The notes beneath the pieces were generated by a model, which searched no databases, was not told where the DNA came from, and saw nothing but the letters and a program-made list of their open reading frames with translations. The translations under genes were made by a program, and so were the position numbers. Positions 23,455 through 34,436 of a stretch of 64,000 nt of DNA are shown here, piece by piece (the first letter of the stretch is position 1; every line of letters starts with the position of its first letter). Source of the stretch: Holothuria scabra (taxonomy: Eukaryota > Echinodermata > Holothuroidea > Aspidochirotida > Holothuriidae); assembly GCA_037179385.1 (NCBI GenBank), contig CM074185.1:50719000-50782999 (forward strand), written 5' to 3'.

Positions 23455-23872
23455 AGCAAAGGTCACACCACAGCAATATCCAACTAGATTACACAGTGTT
23501 TTTTTTTTTTTAGTTTTAATTAAAATGTCTCCGTTCATTGTTAAAAAGAACAAAAAATTTGCCACCCTGTGTAAGTGCCATATTTTAATGAGAGAACCAA
23601 GAAATGAATTGCAAATTAAGCATTTCTTGATGTTGCATTGACAAACAGCTGTTATTGGACTATATGTATCCGATAGAAGCTGTCTGTGGATGTGATGTCA
23701 CAGAAGAATTGGCATAGTTTTCCTTTTCATAGTCCTGCGATAGAAATCACTTATTTCTACAGGGTGGAAAATTTTTATTTGATTCTGTCCAAAGATTGAG
23801 GACATTTTAAGAAAAACTCACAAAAACTGGAGCTTAATCCAATTCAATATCACTGTAGTGTGTGACGTGGGC
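23455..23872 (+). mobile_element. TTAA-type MITE, family M, copy 2
   Basis: 418 bp, colinear with 20.2-20.6 kb. TTAA at 23451-23454 precedes AGCAAAGGTCACACCACAGC; the right end is CACTGTAGTGTGTGACGTGG then GC, with a mutated TAAA flank. Shared interior blocks: AATTTGCCACCCTGTGTAAG, ACAAACAGCTGTTAT, AAACTCACAAAAA. Same orientation as copy 1. It is more decayed, having lost the GGATCC palindromes. Confidence 0.85.
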
Positions 23873-23879
23873 TAAATTG

Positions 23880-24520
23880 TCATATTAACATCCACAGCAT
23901 TATATTTACAATATAAACGTTGGCATGCCCTGCAGTTTCAACTTTTAAATTACCATAACTATAGACCACTTAAAAAGTATTCATATCAAACGCACATTGC
24001 TGGTAATTTATTATTGATAATTTACAAGTCAGAGCCTAACAGAAGAAAGGACTCCCTTGTACACTAGTCCACACAACAATTCTGCACAGCAAATGAGAAA
24101 TCTCAGAGTTACATGAATTCAAATTTTGCAGAATTTTACGAAAGTATACCTTTTAATAATTTCTCATATTTCTCAAATGATATATATTGAACTCAAATAA
24201 ACTTTTGATCTCTCTTTAATTACAGTGTTAAACAGTATAATTTAAATGTAGGAATTTCTTTGATAGTACACTTTCAACAATTAAATAAGCCATTTGTATC
24301 AAAATTTCTGAGATTGAAGAAGCTCTTGTAACTTCTACAGTATTAAACAGCTAGTGAAAAAAAAAATAGAATCATTTTCAGCATAGTGATCAGCAGGGCA
24401 GCCTATATTTATGATGTCATATCTGTAAATAGTTAATTAATTGATAATTCAGCAACATAACATCAATTTTTGGCAGCTTTACCATGAAGCACATTAATAC
24501 TGTACATGCATGACATCAAC
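23880..24520. other. No recognised feature
   Basis: A+T-rich spacer with no recognised element. Confidence 0.35.
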
Positions 24521-24627
24521 TTTAAAAGAATAGTCCAAAGTCAGATTTATGTTTCATATGTCAAAGAGGGACATATCCCTTCTGGAAATATTCAAGTCAG
24601 GATATCTAGAGCCAGGAAAATTAAGTG

Positions 24628-24960
24628 CAAAATTGGAACATTTCCAGACCCTATTCCTGCTTCATTTCAGGGAAATTTCAGCTCAATTACTCATTAATCC
24701 TGCCTAGGATTTTTGCTAAAATCCTGATTCGATTCTGATCAAATCCTGACTTGCACATTGTTAGTACAAAATTGGAACATTTGCAGACCTATTCCTGTTT
24801 CACAGTCAGAAAATTCCAGCCTATAAATCCTGCTCTGGATTTGTGATAAAATCCTGGTTTGGTTCTGTTCTAATTCTGACTTAGACACTGTTGGAACAAA
24901 ATTGGAACATTTCCAGACCTATTCCTGTTTCATAGTCAGAATATTCTGAGCATTACAGTG
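24628..24960 (+). repeat. Tandem repeat, 130-139 bp, about 2.5 units
   Basis: AATTGGAACATTTCCAGACC or a close variant recurs at 24631, 24770 and 24900, followed each time by CTATTCCTG(C/T)TTCA and, in the first two units, an AAATCCTG-rich stretch. It lies within the left arm of the family F element and accounts for part of its extra length. Confidence 0.85.
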
Positions 24961-25045
24961 AAGTTTGATTCATTTCTCATGTTCAGTTCTTGAGATATTG
25001 CCATTGAAGTTGACACATTTTCTGTAAAAAGTGAACTTGCAACAA

Positions 25046-25250
25046 GTAGGTTTGATGTAATAGATTCACATTTTTGGCCAATGTTTTGTTTCTCTTTTTT
25101 TTTTCATCCCTATTATTTTGACCTTGAATTGATTAGGGAGGTTTAGTAGTAGGTTTGATGTCATAGATTCACATTTTTGGTCAATGTTTTGTTTCTCTTT
25201 TTTTTTGCATCCCTATTATTTTGACCTTGAATTGATTAGGGATGCTATCC
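25046..25250 (+). repeat. Direct duplication, 103-bp unit, two copies
   Basis: GGTTTGATGTAATAGATTCA near 25049 and GGTTTGATGTCATAGATTCA near 25152 each begin a nearly identical stretch of about 100 bp that includes CAATGTTTTGTTTCTC, a poly-T run and TGACCTTGAATTGATTAGGG. High identity suggests a recent duplication inside the family F element. Confidence 0.9.
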
Positions 25251-25940
25251 TACCCCTAAGGCTACAAAGTTTTTAAAATACTATTTCTGACAAGCTATGG
25301 TTTCAATAAATGAAAGTTTATGTCATGTGAAACGTAGTCAAGAAAAGACAGAGTCAAACCATTCCAATTTCCAAATGATATATTTCGTTCTTCTCTCCAG
25401 TATTTAACGTGCAGGATCTAATACACACAGAGTCCGATGGCTACAAAGTCTAGGGCCTGACTGATTCTATAATCTACATGAGGTAGTCTCCTCAACAACT
25501 ATAGACCAATGATACATTGCAACACAAACATGTGACCACATCGGCCAATCACCTCCCTCCCTTGACTTCCTGTTCCAGGAAGTTTTCAAAGCTAAACATA
25601 GTTGAATCATTTACATGAATTAATAAACATGAAGGACTGTTCCATTATGTTGCCAAGGGCTGAGCATGACACAACAGTTTAGTTGCATGAAATTGGTGGT
25701 AAATCATAAACAAAAACAAAACATTGACACAATGTTAGTCTACGACATCACGCCTGCTTGCTTCAAGTTCATTCTATGTAAAAAATTTGCCACAATCAAT
25801 TGCTAATATATCTAGAACCAAGCATGGGAAATGAATAAAAACTATATCAAAAATAAATTTGACTTTAGACTGGTCTTTTAAAGGCATACATAAAAGATAG
25901 TACACAAAGTAGCTCTCGGCATTGGTTTGATGTATGTTAA

Positions 25941-26136
25941 ACCCTTTACCGTTGTGCTCCAATTGGAGCATATTTGCGCCCCTCGGGGGTGGGCGGAAAA
26001 GTGGACGCAGTACGTCCAGCATCAGCTTCCGTAGGCTATTGACCCTGTGAGCTTAAACTATATTGTCTCTCAGTAAAGATGGGTGACAGCTGGGCTCTCC
26101 ATCTGGGTCCAAAAGGACCCAAGCAATGGTAAAGGG
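25941..26136 (+). mobile_element. TTAA-flanked MITE, family N, copy 1
   Basis: 196 bp between TTAA at 25937-25940 and TTAA at 26137-26140. Ends ACCCTTTACCGTTG and CAATGGTAAAGGG. The CCCTTT start next to TTAA resembles known piggyBac ends. Just inside the right end is a palindrome GGGTCCAAAAGGACCC. Notably G+C-richer than its surroundings. A longer relative is at 56.76 kb. Confidence 0.9.
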
Positions 26137-26140
26137 TTAA

Positions 26141-26545
26141 TTTTGCATCTATTTGACTGAGGGCACACTTAATATTCTGTGACATCAGTATATTTTTTAC
26201 AAGCTCCAAGTAGTTTAAATTTCATATGCCTTATGACATCAACCAGGTACATGCTGGTAAGGGGTTGGTTACTTTAATGGTGCATGGATGAGGTATGATG
26301 GGAGGTGTAGAGAGAATGTGGGGGTTAAATAATGTTTGTGTGAAATAACAAAGAAGGAATTTGTGGTATCAAATTTTGGAATTTGCCAAAAATAGAGGAT
26401 TGTACTGCCAAAAATGATCCTTAAATCCATTGCACTATTAATGCTTAGCGGAATGAAAATATATGTCAAGTTTTGTAAGCCTTTATGTACCTAACCACCT
26501 CAACCTCAACCCATGCAACCTCCTGTTAACACATATGTTGTGTGA
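26141..26545. other. No recognised feature
   Basis: About 400 bp with no element or exon recognised. Confidence 0.35.
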
Positions 26546-26548
26546 CCG

Positions 26549-27130
26549 TAGCCTGCGAAGCAGACTCTGTAGTAGCCGAAAGATGGCGCTCTCTCAAAAT
26601 CATAATATAACCAAGATCTCTAAACAGTATAATATACAGAGCCTGCAAACCTTCGCCCAGTTTCCATTTACAGGAATCCGGCATTTTGAGGGAGGAATTA
26701 GTAAACATGAGATGGTCACGTGGTGCACAAAAGTATGAATAGTGTATTTTCGTACATACAACTGATACAACCAACGGCGAACAACCTAATTAGCTTTTGT
26801 CCATGGAAAATGTGTACCAGGCTGTATATTCGATGAACATATGCTACCTAATACGCGAGATATAATTCTGTATTTTAATTTTTGTTGTGATGTCATCATT
26901 GGTGGTCCTAAATGAGATTTGATGGAAAGTTGGCAGGCTATTGTATGCCATATGTATGCCATTTAACTTAGTTGAAAACTTAACTTAGTTGTCGACTGCT
27001 CAGCACTGAAGTCGTTGAAAGACTCGTTTAGTATTATTTATAGTGGCACAAGTAAGATTTTTCCAAGCTGATTTTTGAATGTACAGTAGTAGTTGAAATG
27101 CAAACACAATAGCCTGCTAACAGCAGGCTA
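26549..27130 (+). mobile_element. TIR element with TAGCCTGC ends
   Basis: 582 bp. Starts TAGCCTGCGAAGCAGACTC and ends CTGCTAACAGCAGGCTA; the outer 8 bp, TAGCCTGC and GCAGGCTA, are perfect inverses. The flanks GTGTGACCG (26540-26548) and GTATGACTG (27131-27139) agree at 7 of 9 positions, fitting a decayed 8-9 bp target duplication as in hAT-type elements. The right end is itself a perfect 9-bp-arm hairpin (TAGCCTGCT / AGCAGGCTA). The 91- and 82-codon frames inside show no transposase motif. Confidence 0.6.
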
Positions 27131-27303
27131 GTATGACTGAGTTGGAAAACTTTTCATCCAAAACTACTCCTTGAGTCAAAAAACAAAACCCTTCATTAAG
27201 GTGTAGTTTGTCAATCAGATTCACATATGTTTTAATAGAAAGTACATGTCAGGGCACACACCCCCAGACAGGGTTGTTCCTTTATTTTATATTTTTGTTT
27301 TAA

Positions 27304-27599
27304 AGGCCCAATTTTCTCATCCCAAATAGAACCAATTCTCCCAACCTTCTTAATTAAGCCTCTCCCACAATTGTCTGAAATTCACCCTCACTCAGACACA
27401 GTCTCATTTTATTGCCTCAGGGTGAATATAGAAAGCTCAAGGTGTATTATCAAAACACTCTCAGAACAGTTCATGCTGTGAAATATAAGCTTTGGTACTC
27501 TGCATTGTTTGAATTAGCAGTCAATCAAAAAGCTGAGCCAATTGAGAGTTTCTGTTACCCTATACTAGAAGTGTAGTTTGGGGTGAGAGGATAGTCCCT
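27304..27599 (+). mobile_element. TTAA-flanked MITE, family L, copy 2
   Basis: 296 bp between TTAA at 27300-27303 and TTAA at 27600-27603. Ends AGGCCCAATTTTCTCATCCC and GGGGTGAGAGGATAGTCCCT. Colinear with 57.6 kb and inverse to 19.2 kb; shared interior: ACCAATTCTCC, CCACAATTGTCTGAAATTCA, TTCATGCTGTG, GCTTTGGTACTC. Confidence 0.92.
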
Positions 27600-27740
27600 T
27601 TAAATCAATGATTTAAAGCAGTGATTTAAATCCAATTGATTTAAATCAAATTTTTTATATTATCATGATTTTTGTCAATTAAAATCATGTTTTTAATAGT
27701 GATTTTAATCAATGCAATTTAATTAAATCAAACAACTCTG
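27600..27740. repeat. GATTTAAATC-type repeat tract
   Basis: Repeated, largely self-complementary ATTTAAATCAA and ATTTTAATCAA motifs (ATGATTTAAAGC, GTGATTTAAATCC, TTGATTTAAATCAA, GTGATTTTAATCAA). It starts at the TTAA of the L copy and ends beside a C12 run (27741-27752). Probably an old palindromic transposon remnant or simple expansion; no target duplication seen. Confidence 0.55.
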
Positions 27741-27954
27741 CCCCCCCCCCCCAGACTGGGGATATAGTTTTTAGAACTTTTCTTGATGGAATGAAAAAAT
27801 ATCAAGTTGCGTTATCCCCGAAAAACTACCCACATCCCCTTACCTCTTATTAAAGAAAGGGAAAAATACTCATCCCAAATTGTTTTCTGCCTGAGTCATG
27901 AAACAAGGCCAGCTGTTATCCACAAGGGTGTGTTGACAAGATTCACATGTTGTA

Positions 27955-28012
27955 AAGGGATGATAGTGTTGGGGCTTGCAAATTCCCAGGCTAGTGAGTT
28001 CAGAGGGTACCT
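27955..28012 (+). repeat. Family J end fragment
   Basis: TTGGGGCTTGCAAATTCCCA with CTAGTGAGTT following matches TTGGGGCTTGTAGATTCCCA and CCAGTGAGTT at 54.33 kb and more loosely the block at 63.55 kb. It falls inside a 99-codon plus-strand frame (27807-28106), which is therefore unlikely to be a gene. Confidence 0.5.
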
Positions 28013-28014
28013 AA

Positions 28015-28918
28015 TGAATTCATGCATTGACCACTTTGGTTGTGAAAATTGTTTAGTGTGCTCTAGCTGTAGATGCTTTATTCATACTGGCAAGGAAGTT
28101 TCTTGAAATTAAATGCCTTGAAAAGAATGCACATATTCTGCTGCTCTACGGAATATTTAATGGATCTGTTTTAAGTTAACAGTTTTACTATCAATGGGCT
28201 TACATAAAGTATATAGATCATTTAGCCAATATATTGGTATTATTATATCGGTTGGCTTTACACTAATTTCCATTACAAATTCTACTCACAAACCTCCAAA
28301 ATTTCTGAATCTAATTGCTTGAATTCCCAGATGTGTTAAAATACAGAGATAGCAAACAAAGAAAAGAAAAAATAAAAGACGAAGAAACCACTACAGTTGG
28401 GAAATTCAATCTGCCAACAAACGTGCTTGACAGAGAAAGTAAAAAATTGCAGTGTGTAAAAAAATCCATCAGGTAGCCCACAAAGCTTTTTTAAATCCTT
28501 CTCAATCATTGGCAGTATTCTGATTGTGGCAGAGATTGCAAGTAGCTTTAATATGTGCTTTCATCAAGTGGGATGGCTTTTGTAGTTGTTGAGAGAGTCT
28601 GTGGTTAAATGCTTGCACCTTAAATTAAGACAGCAGAACAGAGCTTCTTTGAATGTAGAAAAGACATGTCATATTGATTGCTGTTGGTGACCTACAGAGC
28701 AGTTTGCACTTGCAGTCCTAGCTTCACAGTGTTTCTATGATTTGAGAGGAGATACGTGTATTTTAGGCAGGTTAGCAGACTAGTCACTATGATGCTGCTA
28801 AAGCCTTACAATAAGAACACTGAAAGCACTCAGTGACATTATTAGGCTAGGACAAAGTAAAAGTTAAGGGACCAGATAAAATCTGATAAATCAGATATGA
28901 AGGGATTAATTGTCTTCG
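28015..28918. other. No recognised feature
   Basis: No element or exon recognised. Confidence 0.35.
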
Positions 28919-28923
28919 GTTAA

Positions 28924-29058
28924 AGGGAAAATATTTCATTTGCCTTACTGTACAGGAAAAAGTTGTCCCTTAAAAACTATTATTATGGACACAGAGAGAC
29001 ATTTAAAAGCATCGTGCATTGTGGTATCCATTTTTTTCCAAAAAAGAAGTTTCCCCTT
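28924..29058 (+). mobile_element. Small TTAA-flanked MITE (135 bp)
   Basis: Between TTAA at 28920-28923 and TTAA at 29059-29062. Ends AGGGAAAATATTTC and GAAGTTTCCCCT are imperfect inverses of about 12-14 bp. Only one copy in the window, so the call rests on the TTAA pair and the TIR. Confidence 0.6.
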
Positions 29059-29062
29059 TAAT

Positions 29063-30030
29063 CATTAGATCCATAGAAATTCACTTACAGTACTGGATGA
29101 AGTTTCAAATGATGCAACTTCCCTTTGTATCTCTTCTTGTGAATTACAATTTTAGGAGGATTGCTGTTTTTTTTTTTTTAATGAATGAATGAATGATTCG
29201 ATAGTAACATATTCTATTTCCTTTGTATACTCTGTTGGAATCATCTTGTGTTTCCCTTTGGCATACTGTAAATTTGGGCCAAATCTGGGCAGCATAGCAT
29301 CACTATAGGACACACCAACTAGCAAATAAGATACAAGCAACCAAAAATTGCTCAGATATATTTAATGTACTGTACCTAGCTGTTCATGGCACTATTCATG
29401 ATAAAATGTGAGATATACAAATTCCTGTATTATAGTCCAGTGATGTAAAGCTACCTGACGTACCCACAAATATTATGGTTTTCAACCAAAGTAATAAATT
29501 TGTGTTAAGAATTGTTAATTATAGCAAAGTCTATAAAAATTTTCATGCCTGTTGATAGGTTTCCTCCTTAAATAAGTCTGTTCTTATTGTTCCTTGCAAG
29601 GGTTTCAGCTGCACGAAAAAAAAATGCAGAATTGGATTGTAATTTTAGTTTCTTGGTCTCAAAAATTATGGCTCTTAAATTTGTAAAAGATGGCAGAAAT
29701 CAGGAAAATTTCGTAATGGCCTGTTTTGCGAGATGTGTTTGATTGCTTTTACAATGCATCTTTTGTATCCCTCATGGTCTACCAGTTAAAATTGCTTAAA
29801 ATAGTCATTTTATGTTTTCTTGCGTTTTTTTTTTTTTTTAATTTGGTTAAGGATTGTACAAAGTGACCACAATTTATTGCAAAAATAAAACGTTAGGTTA
29901 TCACGGTATATACTGACCAGCTTGATCTGGATCTGTATATAAAATACTGTGCAACACTGCAGGTCAAGTCAAACACACAGGTGGTGGTATTCTTGTTAGG
30001 AGTTCATCCTCCTGCCTGAGTCACCTCAAG
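29063..30030. other. Poly-T and ATGA microsatellite; otherwise nothing
   Basis: A T13 run, then about four units of ATGA (from 29180). A 17-base T run lies near 29825. No TIR pair or exon recognised. Confidence 0.45.
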
Positions 30031-30035
30031 GGGTT

Positions 30036-30235
30036 ACATCTCTATGTTCTGACGTCTCTATGTTCCAACAAAAGGTTGCCAAAGTATACTTTTTCAGTGC
30101 CAAAGTTAGTTTTAATTGGCGTCAAGGTACATTATTATCGGGGCCAAAGTTAATTTTTGTTGGCGCCGAAGTACCCCTTGTCAGTACCAAAGTACATTAT
30201 TGTTGGAACGTAGATATGTCAGAACATAGGGATGT
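30036..30235 (+). mobile_element. TIR element with tandem GGCGCC core
   Basis: 200 bp. The left end ACATCTCTATGTTCTGACG and the right end (inverse ACATCCCTATGTTCTGACAT) pair over about 32 bp, extending to TGTTCCAACAA / TTGTTGGAAC. The core is about three degenerate units of roughly 33 bp of the form CAAAGTTA-TTTTGTTGGCGCCGAAGTAC. A small palindrome of similar end sequence lies at 50.03 kb. No target duplication found. Confidence 0.7.
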
Positions 30236-30239
30236 CTCC

Positions 30240-31395
30240 ACTTCAAGGCACGGATCTTGAATAACTTGAGGTCCTGGAGGTCTGTATGTAATATCCTGGG
30301 GAAGAAGGTTACAGTCTTTGATGCACTGCAAGGAAAGAAACTGAATTTATAGCAGTCCTTTCTTTGGATTATTGTGGGATTGTTGTCTAACTATTTGAGT
30401 TGTGATGGCTATCAAGGGCCACCAAACCAGTTGTACTGTAAGAGGTTGCATGGCAGTTGACATGGCCAGGACGCCCTGTCTGGCTTTTTGTGGTGCAACA
30501 AAGTTATTTAAAGACCATCTATCTTTCCCCAAGTCCCGTAACATTCCAGAAACATGCAGTACTACGGTGGGTGGAGTAATCATTACATACTAACCTAGCA
30601 GCCCTACATTGAATATATCAGTGGCAGCATAACCTACCGCTTTCTGGTTTTGAAGAATTCTTACAACCAAATGAATCAACACCAATTTTTAAAAGCAGTA
30701 TTTATCCACATCTGACCTTTATTTGGTCCAAAAAACTAGAACTATAACCTTAATCTAGGTGGAGTTTAGCTGCATTCCCAATTTTTTAATTCCTTTTATC
30801 TTACTTCTTAATTAATTTAGCTCTGAACAGTTTTTACTATTAAAACACTTACGAAGGGAGATGATTTCCCTGTCCATAATTTAATTCTAAGCTATATTTG
30901 ATCAATGTAAAGATGGTTTTGCCTGTCATTGTTTAGAAGAGTATGAATCATGTGGGAGCATTTTCAATAATTCACTTTAGATAGACGGTCCCACAATGTG
31001 TTTTTAAGGAGGAAGCGTGATGATTGGTAGAAGGTAAGCACTGGAAAGATCAGAAGGAGATAAATCACAATTCTCATTAGAAAATGAGTACGGCTATAAA
31101 CAGATGATTTCTGATAAGAGGACAACTGTCGGCATACATTTTATTTCAGTATGCTAAATATGAGGATAACTTGCTATATAGTTCTTATCATATCAATTTC
31201 AAGATGTTGGATGTGTAAACTAATTACAGCTCTTACACTCAACAGTCAGATAGGTCACGATATCCAGATAAAAAAAAAATGTGTTGTAATTATTTCAACA
31301 TCTAACATGGTTGTCAAAATAATGCCATGCCTAAGTTGGAGTGTGACTGACATTAAGTCGTGCAGAACTGATGATGTTGGATTTTGTAATCTCCA
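30240..31395. other. No recognised feature
   Basis: Overlapping short frames on both strands at 30347-30593 show no known domain. Confidence 0.35.
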
Positions 31396-31592
31396 TGGGT
31401 GGAAAAAGTTGGGAAGCTGCATGGAAGGCTCCTTCCTGGAAGATTTAGGCATCTGGAAAGAATTTTGGCAATTGGGAGGAAATTTTCCTTCTCTGTATAT
31501 GAAAATATAGGGAAAATTGTGAGAAATTTTACTTGCTTCCTGGGAAATAATTTTTCTCCCTTCCTGGGAAATAAACTTTTTTTCCAGCCCTG
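31396..31592 (+). mobile_element. TIR element with GGCTGGAAA ends, copy 1
   Basis: 197 bp. CCATGGGTGGAAAAAGT at the left and its inverse ACTTTTTTTCCAGCCCTGG (approximately) at the right. The interior has repeated TTCCTGGGAAATAA motifs (31539-31574). A relative in the other orientation is at 58.68-58.82 kb. The 119- and 146-codon frames here run through this repeat and are not considered genes. Confidence 0.6.
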
Positions 31593-31599
31593 GTAGTGT

Positions 31600-31950
31600 C
31601 TTTTCTCATTGTTTTGTTTGTAAATTATCAAGTATAATTTTAAAGTGGAGCAGTGCATCGGAAAGCTATAACAAAGGCACAGTACAAAGTCAGAGCACCA
31701 AATGAAAATAACAACCAAAAAGAAGTTAAAAGAAAAATTTGAAATGAGATTCGAACATTTAAATAATGTACTGTCTAAAATAATAACAGTCAAAGTAGGT
31801 TAAACACATATTCTTAAAAGGTTTTAAGGTTATACATCACAGGTGCTTAAATATTTAGGCAAACTGCTGTATTCATTTTGTTTCGTTTGGGAACTTTATA
31901 GGAAAAAATTGCGCATTTCACTTTTTGTAGACCCAGGGGGCAAAATGATC
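31600..31950. other. No recognised feature
   Basis: Spacer of about 350 bp. Confidence 0.35.
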
Positions 31951-31953
31951 ATG

Positions 31954-32364
31954 CAGGTCGGGTTGGACAGTATACCGGTACTGACGTCAATACCATGTAC
32001 TAGAGGTACAGGAACTGAAAATACCCAAGATATTTGGCGTGGTACCAATACCAGTTCTTGAGAAAATACCGGTACTTGAACTAAATTACTGGTACTCATG
32101 TTCACAAAGAAAAATAACTGTTAGGGTGTGTGGTTGAAACTTTTCAACAAACATATAGAGCAGAGGTTCCTGCATGGTTATTAACCCAATCAAACACCCA
32201 GATGTATTAATGTGCAGGCCAGATAACATGGGGGCCATGCGTGGCTTAGGTTCCTTCCCACCTGACACTCCTACCCGAGAGTTGAGAACCGGTACTGCCT
32301 CAATACCGTCTCTGTATGTCTTACAATACCGGTACCAATATTTTCACGGTTCCGCACAACCCTG
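31954..32364 (+). mobile_element. ACCGGTAC-rich TIR element, probably hAT-like
   Basis: 411 bp. The left end CAGGTCGGGTTGGACAGTAT and the right end (inverse CAGGGTTGTGCGGAACCGTG) are imperfect inverses. Both arms are packed with ATACCGGTACT, GGTACC and CCGGTACT motifs. The CAGGGTTG-type end fits hAT elements, but the 8-bp flanks (TGATCATG and CATGCAGC) do not match, so a target duplication is not supported. Confidence 0.6.
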
Positions 32365-32639
32365 CATGCAGCAGCAACTGACAGTGAAAGGATGGACAGA
32401 TGGGCATAGTAGAATGACTAGCCGCTATACTTAATTCTGATAGGCAGCAAATCTGTATAACACGTAAAATAGATCTGTTAGAAGTAAGAATCTTAAATTG
32501 TATGTATAATATATTAAATTGTATAATATATTGAATGTGTTCTTAGAGGTTGCAAAATGGATTTTATTGATATAATTCGCTATTGTTTTGATTTCTTTGA
32601 GATCTTAAACGTAGAAATTTCATCACATAAATCAAAACA

Positions 32640-32977
32640 GTCCATTGTGCAATAAAAAGTTGTACAGAGGGGGCTGTTTAATCACATCACACAATAACAG
32701 TAAGATCTCTACTACATACTGGCACAATTAACCAAAAAACAAAAACAGAGAAATGCAAAATCTGCAACAGAGAAATACAAAGACATATGTGAGTAAGTAC
32801 AACAATGACATCACAAATTATTCAACATTTGTACCATTTTAAATTGAGTGAATTAAACTGAACTTTTAATATCTCAGCTCAGGAACATGCTTTGAAGATA
32901 GGAATAATTAATTGTTTGAATTCATTTTGCATTATGTGTAATGCGTGTATTTGTAATTTTTTGACCTTAGGTTCACT
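32640..32977 (+). mobile_element. TTAA-type MITE, family G, copy 1 (left end missing)
   Basis: Colinear with 43.3-43.8 and 60.0-60.5 kb over the right two thirds: GTCCATTGTGCAATA, CAATGACATCACAAATTATT, ATATCTCAGCTCAGGAA, then TTTTTTGACCTTAGGTTCAC against TTAA at 32978-32981. The left TIR was not found; copy 2 would place it near 32420. Confidence 0.7.
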
Positions 32978-32984
32978 TTAAGTC

Positions 32985-34432
32985 AAGTGGCCTTATTACT
33001 GTAGGATCACATCTCGAGGGTTCAATTCATTTAATTAAAAAATAATGTTGGTTTAACTGAAGATAGAAAGTTCATACTTTCCAATATACCTTCAACAGTG
33101 ATTACAAAATAAACTTCTCAAATCTTTTGAAATTGTTTGCATGGACCTGAATTTAAAAATTCTTAATTAAACTGGAAGAAATTTTTTATGGTTTACAATA
33201 GTGTGATTTTAGGACTTAGTCTTGTGAGCTATAGATAAAGTTGTTTTTAACAAGTTTATGTAGGGGGACTTTGTCTCACTTTGGTTTGTGTAATCTGAGC
33301 TCATTTTTTTTATCTGCCTCTTTCCTCTGTTAAATCAAACTCTGTATATCTACCTCTCCTGTCAATCTATCTCTCTATCTTTGTGTTTGTACCAGGGTTT
33401 AGCCCAGAACAAAAAGTACAATCACACAACTTAAATCTTTCTATGAAAAGGTCAATCAAAATACCAAATTTAAGCCTGTACAGTATGCAGTCTTCATGTG
33501 GTAATGGACATGGGCATGTAAAACCATGCTCAAAGTTCTTGTTCATGTGTCTGCATCAATCATCACAATTCATACCACCATAGGCTGGGAATTAATTATT
33601 AGGTTACACAAACAAAGGATAGAAGTAAACTTCATGGGTATCGTTTTGGGAGAATTTACATCATGTTTATTCATGTTTTTAGCACAAAAACAGTAATTGT
33701 CTTGTAATATTTAATTAATGTATTTAAAATTTTTGATGCTGTTTACATCAAATATGTATCCAGGTCAGACATTAACATGAATACAGACATTCATAAGTGA
33801 ACAAAGGTTGTGTTTTCATTGGGGTGCCTTAATTTTTTTTTCAACATTTAATGCTCGTTGAACGGAGTGACATGGTGAAAATGTAGGTTACAGGACCAAA
33901 ATTCTCTCAATAATTTTGTCAAGATTGTATACAAAAATTGAAACCAGGTTTCCCTAGTAAACTTTGGCTTCAGAACTAGTTTTTACTTAACTTGAATAAA
34001 ATCTTTTGAAACTTTGTCTGCTATGCAAAAATATTGATGTTAGTATTGCACACTTTTGACATATTTTTTGGTTAACCCTACATCAACGATCTCTTTCTGA
34101 TTTGGTGAGTGATATCAAGATCAACTGGAAGTCAAAAACAATACCTTGTAAAATGGTCAATTTAATGATTTTTTTTTGAAACAATGGCTGTTTTCTAGGT
34201 TTTCAATGCTTTTTACCTAAACATGGGAGATATCCTGAGCAGGAGGGGGGGGGGAGATGGTGTGGGGACATCCCCCCAAGTGATTGAGAAAAGCACCCAT
34301 TGACTTTAAAATTTCCACATAGTAACTTTTTACACTGAGTATAATGTCTTTCAATATTGAGAACAAAGTGGATTCTTTGTTCCTCAAATAGTTAATACAT
34401 AGCTTCATGATCATTATCGTATGTCACCACCT
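32985..34432. other. No recognised gene; one G-rich run
   Basis: A run of about eleven G with neighbouring G-rich text lies near 34243-34270. Otherwise A+T-rich with no element recognised. Confidence 0.35.
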
Positions 34433-34436
34433 TTAA

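Larger units (their letters stand above)
24526..25877 (+). mobile_element. TTAA-flanked foldback element, family F, large copy
   Basis: 1352 bp between TTAA at 24522-24525 and TTAA at 25878-25881. The left end AAGAATAGTCCAAAGTCAGA and the right end (inverse AAGACCAGTCTAAAGTCAAA) begin arms of up to 200 bp that also include the AGTGAACTTG-AACAAG / CTTGCTTCAAGTTCATT block just outside the loop. Compared with the 45.1 kb copy (about 560 bp) it is enlarged by a 130-139 bp tandem repeat in the left arm, a 103-bp duplication and about 500 bp of unrelated loop. No coding frame. Confidence 0.85.

Noticed and set aside
27807..28106. 99-codon frame with a cysteine-rich end (CENCLVCSSCRC)
   Set aside because: Cysteine spacing fits no zinc-binding motif I can name and the frame overlaps a family J repeat fragment.
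31151..31793. 119- and 146-codon frames, the longest in the window
   Set aside because: They lie on opposite strands across a repeat that has another copy at 58.7 kb, with hydrophobic low-complexity ends and no domain.
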